NCBI GenBank assembly: GCA_944372315.1
Contig: CALVYX010000098.1
Location: 1-7,105, forward strand
Length of the DNA: 7,105 bases
Direction of reading: 5' to 3'
Source of the DNA: an uncultured Bacilli bacterium
Lineage (GTDB): Bacteria; Bacillota_I; Bacilli_A; RF39; UBA660
Part shown: positions 1 through 4,603 of the stretch, piece by piece
Layout: each line of letters starts with the position of its first letter
Position numbering within the stretch: the first letter of the stretch is position 1
Notes under the pieces: model-generated
Told to the model about the DNA's origin: nothing
The model's input: the letters and a program-made list of their open reading frames with translations, nothing else
Database searches by the model: none
Program-made: the position numbers and the translations under genes

Positions 1-37
1 ATAATTTACTTAAAGAACTATTAAATATATAAAAATA

Positions 38-119
38 TTATCAGACAAAAAGTAGCATCTTTTATTGAATTATCAATACTTCTTACTTAAAATGTCTGAT
101 AATAATTTTTGTCTGATAA
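38..119. repeat. Inverted and direct copies of TGTCTGATA beyond the leftward operon
   Basis: TTATCAGACAAAAA at 38-51 is a perfect 14-bp inverted match to 106-119. A further direct copy of TGTCTGATA lies at 93-101, beside the one at 110-118; the inverted copy is 39-47. The same core, as TGTCCGAWA, recurs three times in the divergent promoter region near 1665-1732, so a shared DNA-binding protein is likely. A 9-bp direct repeat TTACTTAAA (6-14 and 83-91) interleaves with these sites. The region follows the stop codon of the ATPase gene and has no ORF. It could be an operator cluster for a gene further left, or iterons of a replication or transfer origin. The 54-nt loop makes a terminator unlikely. 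The repeats are seen directly; the function is inferred. Confidence 0.6.
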
Positions 120-131
120 AACGTGCCCCGT

Positions 132-1082
132 TTATTCATTATCCTCGGAAGGTTCTTCATAAGAACAATGCCATAATCTAACACTCGCATTACGCTTGTT
201 TGTTATATGAAGACCTTCACGTTCCAACACACTTATGTTTCTTTGAATTAAACTACCAAGTTGTGTTGGTGTTAATAAAATATTTGTCTTAGATAAAATA
301 TCTGATATTGTATAATCAAAGTCTTTTTTAGCAACTGCATATTTTATAAATAGGAGTAGATTATAATCTATTTCATCATCAGTATTTTCATCAATAATTG
401 AAAATGTTTGATTATCATTTCTTTTTAAATTCAATTCTAATCTACCTAAATCTCTACCTTTATAGAATAATGTTAGTTTATTGTAATTATTTTTAGATTC
501 TTTTAATTTGATAATTCCAGATACATCAGCATTTAATCCTACACTTCCCATAGTTTCATCTCTTTTGTTTAAGTGATGAGTAACGAGTAAGGTAATATTA
601 TATTTTTTACATAAATCTTTTAACTTTCTAAATACAACATCATTTACTTCTTGATAATTATTTAAATCATAACTTGTATCAAATTTTATATCTTTAAACA
701 TATCCATAATTACAAATAATGGTTCTTTATTAAAAGTTAATTCGTGAATATCTCTTTCGATATCTCTTATATAAAAATCTGAAATATCATCTGAATCTAT
801 TACATGAAATTTATCTACATTAATATTTAAATTCATTAATTTAAATCTATTGTTTAATTGATTTATATCACTCTCTGTGGTAATATATAAGACATGAGAG
901 GGATTTACTTTAAATCCTAAAAAATCTTCTCCAGTAGTAAGAGAGAAGGCAAGTTGCTGAGCAAACATTGACTTGCCAACTTTAGGATGAGATACAAGTA
1001 GATAAACTCCATTTGATATCATTAGGTTCTCAACAATGATATCTTTTTTTATTGTTTTATTTATTTCATTAAGCCTTTTCAC
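132..1082 (-). CDS. RepA-like / AAA_25-type P-loop ATPase of a mobile element
   Basis: This 316-residue protein looks like a RecA-fold ATPase of the RepA/AAA_25 type, which act as replicative helicases or helicase-loader-like proteins of plasmids, phages and integrative elements. Walker A is SHPKVGKS (31-38), Walker B is PLFVIMD (121-127), and THH (168-170) fits the sensor-like histidines after the following strand. GSVGLNADVSGIIKL (179-193) matches the family pattern before the last strands. Residues about 240-305 read as a C-terminal winged helix. The start is GTG at 1080-1082, chosen because AAAGGAG lies 6 nt upstream. It is the third gene of a leftward operon, 14 nt after its neighbour. 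A partner Rep or primase may lie left of the window. The fold is well supported; the exact replication role is inferred. Confidence 0.8.
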   Translation of the reverse strand: MKRLNEINKTIKKDIIVENLMISNGVYLLVSHPKVGKSMFAQQLAFSLTTGEDFLGFKVNPSHVLYITTESDINQLNNRFKLMNLNINVDKFHVIDSDDISDFYIRDIERDIHELTFNKEPLFVIMDMFKDIKFDTSYDLNNYQEVNDVVFRKLKDLCKKYNITLLVTHHLNKRDETMGSVGLNADVSGIIKLKESKNNYNKLTLFYKGRDLGRLELNLKRNDNQTFSIIDENTDDEIDYNLLLFIKYAVAKKDFDYTISDILSKTNILLTPTQLGSLIQRNISVLEREGLHITNKRNASVRLWHCSYEEPSEDNE

Positions 1083-1096
1083 TTATATCTCCTTTC

Positions 1097-1348
1097 TTAC
1101 ATTTTTTTAATAAGTTCTTTACTAGATACTCTAGATTCTAAATAAGGTATATCTATACCAAAGAATGCTACCACTTCCTTTGTTGGAACAACAGACTTTG
1201 GGATAAGATAACCTTGTTTTTCTAATTTGTCTTTTATTGTTTTCTTAGCCTTAAGTGCAGAATTTCTACCAAGATGTCCTAGTTTCATAATATCTTCAAG
1301 TGTGCACCATTGTTTAGCTACTAAATTTAATGTCTCTTCTGCAGTCAT
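1097..1348 (-). CDS. Small HTH-like DNA-binding protein, possibly DUF3173- or excisionase-like
   Basis: This 83-residue protein has no confident family assignment. Residues 16-45 (CTLEDIMKLGHLGRNSALKA and onward) have the rhythm of a helix-turn-helix. They are followed by a basic helix, then GYLIPKSVVPTKEVVAFFGI. A short protein with a Gly-Tyr turn and a VPxxxV segment before a final helix is reminiscent of the DUF3173 and Xis-like proteins found beside integrases and Rep genes in integrative elements. AAAGGAGG sits 6 nt before the ATG at 1346-1348, so the start is secure. It lies between the winged-helix gene (33 nt away) and the ATPase gene (14 nt away), in one operon. A role in excision or replication control is inferred from size and context only. 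Confidence 0.6.
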   Translation of the reverse strand: MTAEETLNLVAKQWCTLEDIMKLGHLGRNSALKAKKTIKDKLEKQGYLIPKSVVPTKEVVAFFGIDIPYLESRVSSKELIKKM

Positions 1349-1381
1349 ATTTTTCCTCCTTTCTAATTTTTTTGTTAATAA

Positions 1382-1633
1382 TTATTTTTGTGGTGATACA
1401 TAAATGTAATACGTATCATCTAAAGAACTATAAATAATATATTTTTTCTTCCTTAATTCTCTAAATGCTAAAGCAATATCTTTTCTACTATCATTACTAA
1501 TAGAGTAGAGGTCAATATTATTAAGTTCTTCATTAGATCTAGCCAATAGAGAATTAATCATACCAATTGCATTTATAGATAAATCTTTAGACACAACATA
1601 ATTATTAATATTTTCTTTTTTAAATAATCTCAT
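1382..1633 (-). CDS. Small winged-helix protein, replication-initiator or DnaD-N-like
   Basis: This is the first gene of the leftward operon. An in-frame ATG at 1661-1663 would add ten residues, but ATG 1631-1633 is preferred because GGGAGG lies 8 nt upstream, whereas the upstream ATG has no such site and falls next to an operator-like sequence. The resulting 83-residue protein begins MRLFKKEN. Its body follows the pattern of the winged helix found at the N terminus of replication initiators and DnaD-like proteins: DLSINAIGMINSLLAR, then NDSRKDIALAFRELRKKKYI, then a beta wing (YIIYSSLDDTYYIYV). It therefore probably binds DNA. Replication, excision or transcription control are all possible; the operon with the RepA-like ATPase favours replication. 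The family call is from pattern only. Confidence 0.65.
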   Translation of the reverse strand: MRLFKKENINNYVVSKDLSINAIGMINSLLARSNEELNNIDLYSISNDSRKDIALAFRELRKKKYIIYSSLDDTYYIYVSPQK

Positions 1634-1664
1634 ATTTTTATCCTCCCTTCTTTTAAAAATCATG

Positions 1665-1682
1665 TGTCCGATATCTAGGACA
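1665..1682. promoter_or_regulatory. Operator-like palindrome 1
   Basis: TGTCCGATATCTAGGACA has perfect 5-bp arms (TGTCC/GGACA) and 7 of 9 symmetric positions. It covers the predicted start site of the leftward operon (about 1681). It is probably a binding site for the XRE repressor encoded next to it. Confidence 0.6.
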
Positions 1683-1687
1683 TTTTA

Positions 1688-1716
1688 AATATAGCACTGT
1701 CCGAAATTGTTGTCAA
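1688..1716 (-). promoter_or_regulatory. Sigma-A-type promoter of the leftward winged-helix/HTH/ATPase operon
   Basis: Read on the minus strand, the -35 box is a perfect TTGACA (1711-1716). A 17-nt spacer follows, then TATATT (1688-1693), preceded by TG one base away (extended -10). The expected start is near 1681, giving a leader of about 48 nt before ATG 1633. Operator-like sites overlap its start, spacer and upstream flank, so strong promoter activity held off by a repressor is the simplest reading. Confidence 0.8.
1698..1715. promoter_or_regulatory. Operator-like site 2
   Basis: TGTCCGAAATTGTTGTCA carries one good TGTCCGAAA half-site and a degenerate second half. It overlies the spacer and -35 box of the leftward promoter, where a bound repressor would block polymerase. 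Confidence 0.45.
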
Positions 1717-1723
1717 TACATTT

Positions 1724-1741
1724 TGTCCGAAAATATAGACA
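1724..1741. promoter_or_regulatory. Operator-like site 3
   Basis: TGTCCGAAAATATAGACA has TGTC/GACA arms and the same 18-bp length as site 1. Its right half (1736-1741) coincides with the -35 box of the repressor promoter, which suggests autoregulation. Confidence 0.5.
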
Positions 1742-1764
1742 TTTGGTTAAAAAAGTGATAAAAT
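1736..1764 (+). promoter_or_regulatory. Promoter of the repressor / S51 peptidase operon
   Basis: TAGACA (1736-1741) is one mismatch from the -35 consensus. A 17-nt spacer follows, then TAAAAT (1759-1764), with TG at 1756-1757 forming an extended -10. The start site would be near 1771, leaving a leader of about 34 nt. It is divergent from the leftward promoter, and the two -35 boxes are about 20 bp apart, so one bound protein could affect both. Confidence 0.65.
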
Positions 1765-1804
1765 TAAATTGTGAAGAGCCAAAAAGGGAGAAAGAAGTGA
1801 TTAG

Positions 1805-2335
1805 ATGAACTCAGAAGAACTTAAAAGTTTAATTGAATCTGCAAGAGAATCAAAAGGTATTTCTCAAAGAGAACTTGCTAAATTGACAGGTATTAGTAGA
1901 AGTACATTAAATGATTTAATTAATGGGAAAATAAAAAAAGTAGATATTGATGATCTACGTAAGATTGCTGAAACTTTAGATATGTCATTAATGAAATTAT
2001 TAAAAGTAGCTGGATATGATGAATTTCTTTCTTTTTATAAAGAAAAATTAAAAGATACTAATTACAACAAATCCACCAAAGATTTAAAGGAATTATTAAA
2101 AGAATATAGGCAATCTGAATTAGATTTATTAGATTGGGATGCTAAAAAAATAAAAAAAGTAAGTGATGCAAGACAAAAATTATTTTATACTATGGAGCAT
2201 TTACAAATAATGAAAGATAATAAGGATAGTTTATACACAATAGATAAGGCAATAGAAGATATTAAATATGCTTTTGATGAATTGTTAGAAGCAGAATATA
2301 AATATGATTATAGTAAATTACCAAAGAAATTTTAA
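1805..2335 (+). CDS. XRE/HTH_3-family repressor of the element
   Basis: This 176-residue protein begins with a Cro/C1-type helix-turn-helix. Residues 6-66 contain SQRELAKLTGISRSTLNDLI (20-39), whose second and third helices give the usual QxxLAxxxGIxxxxL pattern, and LRKIAETLDMSLMKLL closes the five-helix domain. Residues 75-176 are highly charged and helical, consistent with oligomerisation or a site of regulated cleavage. The length and layout resemble ImmR-type repressors. The start at 1805 is fixed by an in-frame TAG directly before it; GAAG lies 7 nt upstream and GGGAG 14 nt upstream. The gene is divergent from the presumed early operon, and the shared intergenic region holds three operator-like sites. 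It likely represses both promoters. The S51 peptidase gene follows after 20 nt. Confidence 0.85.
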   Translation: MNSEELKSLIESARESKGISQRELAKLTGISRSTLNDLINGKIKKVDIDDLRKIAETLDMSLMKLLKVAGYDEFLSFYKEKLKDTNYNKSTKDLKELLKEYRQSELDLLDWDAKKIKKVSDARQKLFYTMEHLQIMKDNKDSLYTIDKAIEDIKYAFDELLEAEYKYDYSKLPKKF

Positions 2336-2355
2336 AAATAACGAGGTGAAATTGG

Positions 2356-3126
2356 ATGATAAGATATTATTGTAGTGGCTTTGATGTTAATAATGCATTT
2401 GGACATGGTCTAGGTGATATGTTTAAATCAGAATTAAGAAATAATAAAAGTATTGTTTATATTCCTGGTGGAATTGATAAAATTGATAAAGCAACAAATA
2501 AATATGTGCCCATATTTACTAAACATTTTGAAAATGTAGGAATAAATTTTGAAAATATAAATATATTAACTTCTGATACAAATATTGAAGATGCAAAGAA
2601 GTTAGTAGATAATGCAAGTTTCTTAATGTTAATGGGTGGAGATCCATTTAGTCAAAAAGAATTATGTGAAAAGCTTGAGATAATAGATAACCTTAAAAAT
2701 TATAAGGGGGTAATGTTAGGCTTTAGTGCAGGTGCAATGCTTATGTCAAAATATATTATTATTACACCATGTAGTGAAGAATACCCTGATTTCAGAATTG
2801 AAGAAGGATTGAATTTAGATGATATATCAATTTATCCACACAATAACACAAGTGAAGATATCTATCCAGATATATTGGATATTGGTGGAGAAAAATATAA
2901 AAAACAAGATTTAATTAAAGTTGGTAATGAATATGGTGAATTCTATTTATTACAAGATAATATAACTGATATTAGTATCATTAAGTCAATAGATGGAAAT
3001 ATAGAATATTATACAGAAAACAATGGCAAAATTTGGATAGTTAATCAAAAGGTTGAATTATTAAAAGCACCATCTAATACACAAAAAGTAGTACCAAAAA
3101 GTAGTGCCATTGACAAGATGAATTAA
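2356..3126 (+). CDS. Family S51 serine peptidase (peptidase E-like)
   Basis: This 256-residue protein has the landmarks of peptidase family S51, which includes peptidase E (Asp-X dipeptidase) and cyanophycinase and has a class-I-amidotransferase-like fold. The Ser124 nucleophile elbow is LGFSAGAM (121-128), GGDPFSQ (94-100) matches the family's conserved GGN/DP loop, and His162 in IYPHNN is the likely catalytic His. No signal peptide is visible, so it is probably cytoplasmic. AGGTGA lies 6 nt before ATG 2356. It is co-oriented with the repressor gene, so the two are probably co-transcribed. The last 20 or so residues look non-conserved and are encoded by a 13-bp tandem repeat plus the -35 box of the next promoter. 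Substrate unknown: a housekeeping dipeptidase and a protease tied to the repressor are both possible. Confidence 0.82.
   Translation: MIRYYCSGFDVNNAFGHGLGDMFKSELRNNKSIVYIPGGIDKIDKATNKYVPIFTKHFENVGINFENINILTSDTNIEDAKKLVDNASFLMLMGGDPFSQKELCEKLEIIDNLKNYKGVMLGFSAGAMLMSKYIIITPCSEEYPDFRIEEGLNLDDISIYPHNNTSEDIYPDILDIGGEKYKKQDLIKVGNEYGEFYLLQDNITDISIIKSIDGNIEYYTENNGKIWIVNQKVELLKAPSNTQKVVPKSSAIDKMN
3083..3108 (+). repeat. Imperfect 13-bp tandem repeat at the end of the S51 gene
   Basis: AAAAAGTAGTACC (3083-3095) is followed at once by AAAAAGTAGTGCC (3096-3108), with one mismatch in 13. The unit is not a multiple of three, so it was not kept for its protein product. It directly abuts the -35 box of the phe operon. 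ACAAAAAGTAG (3081-3091) also occurs at 45-55. Confidence 0.6.
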
Positions 3127-3138
3127 AAGATATATAAT
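3110..3138 (+). promoter_or_regulatory. Consensus sigma-A promoter of the T-box / tRNA-Phe / pheST operon
   Basis: TTGACA (3110-3115), a 17-nt spacer and TATAAT (3133-3138) match consensus at all twelve positions. The start would be near 3145, just before the base of T-box stem I at 3154. The -35 box is inside the S51 coding sequence (Ile-Asp codons), and no terminator separates that gene from this promoter. Confidence 0.88.
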
Positions 3139-3153
3139 TTACTTGTATTTTTG

Positions 3154-3367
3154 TTGACAGAGAAGTTATCTAAGTAGTTAATTTGAAACTCTATACAGGA
3201 AATTATAGCCACCGACTGAGAGCTATAATAGAAAGGCAAATTAATGAATTTCAATAATGGAGTCAAATCGTGAAAGAGCGTTAATCTATAATGAGGTAGT
3301 AAAAATACTATAAAAAAAGGTGGTACCACGAGCAATTCGTCCTTTATGGATGTTTTGCTCGTTTTTT
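3154..3367 (+). promoter_or_regulatory. Phenylalanine T-box riboswitch leader (specifier UUC)
   Basis: This leader senses uncharged tRNA-Phe and then lets transcription continue. Stem I closes with TTGAC (3154-3158) and GTCAA (3262-3266). GTTAT (3165-3169) pairs with ATAAT (3254-3258) above a K-turn-like purine bulge. The specifier loop has AGTA (3173-3176) opposite GAATTTCA, which places the specifier UUC at 3250-3252 followed by a purine. GTTAATTTG (3177-3185) pairs with 3237-3245, and an apical helix pairs ATTATAGC (3202-3209) with 3222-3229. Stem III is TAGTA/TACTA (3297-3310). The T-box AAGGTGGTACCACG (3317-3330) carries UGGU (3321-3324), which pairs with an ACCA tRNA end. AAAGG (3316-3320) with CCTTT (3341-3345) would form the antiterminator. 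UUC, UGGU and the downstream genes agree on Phe. Confidence 0.95.
3328..3367 (+). terminator. Conditional intrinsic terminator of the T-box leader
   Basis: ACGAGCAA (3328-3335) pairs with TTGCTCGT (3355-3362), and CGTCC (3338-3342) pairs with GGATG (3348-3352), with a small T-T internal loop between the helices. Six Ts follow. The 5' arm overlaps the end of the T-box, so forming the antiterminator excludes this hairpin. It would also stop read-through from the repressor/S51 operon. Confidence 0.92.
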
Positions 3368-3374
3368 ATTTAAT

Positions 3375-3450
3375 GGCTCTATAGCTCAGTTGTTAGAGCA
3401 AAGGACTGAAAATCCTTGTGTCGTAAGTTCGATTCTTACTGGAGCCACCA
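3375..3450 (+). tRNA. tRNA-Phe (anticodon GAA)
   Basis: This is a complete 76-nt cloverleaf. The acceptor stem GGCTCTA (3375-3381) pairs with 3440-3446, with one G-T pair. The D-arm is GCTC/GAGC. Anticodon stem AAGGA (3401-3405) pairs with TCCTT (3413-3417) around loop CTGAAAA, with GAA at 3408-3410. The T-arm GTAAG/CTTAC encloses TTCGATT. The discriminator is A3447 and CCA is encoded (3448-3450). It begins only 7 nt after the U-run of the T-box terminator, and I see no promoter between them, so it should be made only when the leader antiterminates. It must be cut from a transcript that also carries pheS and pheT. Its anticodon and discriminator match the leader's specifier and bulge. Confidence 0.97.
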
Positions 3451-3551
3451 TTTATTATTTAAAATCATATGAAAGGAAGTGGTTAGTTTGGAAGATGATT
3501 TTAGATTAATCACTTTAAATATATATTCTAAATGAAGGAAAGGAAATAATT
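3451..3551 (+). other. Spacer between tRNA-Phe and pheS, with a weak 15-codon ORF
   Basis: This 101-nt spacer has no second terminator and no clear promoter. A TTG-initiated ORF (3488-3535, stop TGA) has AAAGGAAG 8 nt upstream and reads EDDFRLITLNIYSK after the start. It holds only one Phe codon, so a classical Phe leader peptide is not supported. The pheS ribosome binding site (AAAGG) is at the 3' end. Most of the spacer is probably just the processed 5' end of the pheST mRNA. Confidence 0.3.
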
Positions 3552-4589
3552 ATGAAAGAAAAACTAGAAAAAATTAAATCTAATGGGTTAGAAATTATTG
3601 AAAAAATTACAAATGTTTCTGAACTTGAGGAAGTTAGAAAAGAATTAACTGGTAAAAAAAGTAAGTTATCGGAAGTTTTAAAATCAATGAGTAGTTTATC
3701 TAATGAAGATAAAAAAAGTGTTGGTATGTTAACAACTGAAATTAAAAGATTATTTATAGAAAAATTAGACTTAAAAGAACAAAAACTTATAGAACAATCT
3801 AGTGTACTTGATGAACCACTTGATTTAACTATTCCAGGAAAAGTAGTAAGTGGAGGAGCACTTCATCCAATAACACAAATGAAATATGATTTAAATGATG
3901 CCTTCTTATCATTAGGATTTGAGGTTTATAGTGAGGATGATATTACAAGTGAAAAATATGCATTCGATAATTTAAACTTTGCTCCCGACCATCCAGCAAG
4001 AGAAATGATGGATACATATTGGATTGAAGGTACAGAGGATAAAGAAGCAGCTGAAAGATTGTGTATAAGACCCCATTTAACAGGTGGATCAGTTAGATAT
4101 TTGAAGAAACATGGAGCCCCTGCTAGATTCGTTTATCCAGGAGGAGTATATAGAAATGAAACAACAGATGCTAGACATGAAAGAGCATTCGTTCAATATG
4201 AAGCATTAATTGTTGACAAAGATATTTCATTTTCATCTGGTATGGTTATGATTCAAACAATATTAGAAAAAGTTTTTGGAAGAAAAATTAATACTAGAAT
4301 GAGAGAAGGATTCTTCCCGTTTACTGAACCAGGATATGAAATTGATATGGAATGTTTAGTTTGTGGTGGTAAAGGTTGCAAAGTATGTAATCACAACGGT
4401 TGGATAGAAGTAATGCCAGGTGGTGTAATTCATCCAAATGTATTAAAATCAGCAGGACTTGATCCTAATGAATGGACTGGCTTTTATATTAATATAGGAC
4501 TAGATAGATTAGTAATGATGAGATATGGAGTAGATGATGTAAGATTATTTCATAGTGCTGATTTAAGATTTTTAAAACAATTTAAATAG
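3552..4589 (+). CDS. pheS: Phenylalanyl-tRNA synthetase alpha subunit
   Basis: PheS is the catalytic subunit of the alpha2-beta2 enzyme that joins Phe to tRNA-Phe. Residues 1-90 form the N-terminal coiled-coil tRNA-binding arm. The class II core follows: GALHPITQ (102-109), DHPAREMMDTYW (146-157, the Trp of the ATP/Phe site), the motif 2 region with R201-x-E203 and Q215-x-E217, FPFTEPG (255-261), and motif 3 GLDRL (316-320). CLVCGGKGCKVC (268-279) is a CxxC-x4-CxxC zinc-knuckle-like insert of the kind seen in some Bacillota. The 345-residue length is normal. The segment IRPHLTGGSVR (172-182) replaces the more usual RTHTS-type motif, and FYINIG (311-316) replaces FAFGMG, so the pocket is unusual. 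AAAGG lies about 8 nt before the ATG. pheT follows after 14 nt. Confidence 0.96.
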   Translation: MKEKLEKIKSNGLEIIEKITNVSELEEVRKELTGKKSKLSEVLKSMSSLSNEDKKSVGMLTTEIKRLFIEKLDLKEQKLIEQSSVLDEPLDLTIPGKVVSGGALHPITQMKYDLNDAFLSLGFEVYSEDDITSEKYAFDNLNFAPDHPAREMMDTYWIEGTEDKEAAERLCIRPHLTGGSVRYLKKHGAPARFVYPGGVYRNETTDARHERAFVQYEALIVDKDISFSSGMVMIQTILEKVFGRKINTRMREGFFPFTEPGYEIDMECLVCGGKGCKVCNHNGWIEVMPGGVIHPNVLKSAGLDPNEWTGFYINIGLDRLVMMRYGVDDVRLFHSADLRFLKQFK

Positions 4590-4603
4590 AAAGGATTGAT
4601 AGT

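Noticed and set aside
38..119. 14-bp inverted repeat as a terminator of the leftward operon
   Set aside because: The loop of 54 nt and the lack of a following T run on the leftward strand do not fit an intrinsic terminator; protein-binding sites fit better.
1634..1663. Ten-residue N-terminal extension of the winged-helix protein
   Set aside because: The internal ATG at 1633 has GGGAGG 8 nt upstream, while the upstream ATG lacks a ribosome binding site.
3123..3335. 70-residue minus-strand ORF
   Set aside because: It lies antisense to the T-box leader, whose RNA structure explains the sequence; there is no good ribosome binding site or family resemblance.
3421..3450. 3' end of tRNA-Phe as an integration site for the element
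   Set aside because: The element-like genes lie on the 5' side of the T-box and tRNA, and I see no second copy of the tRNA 3' end in the window.
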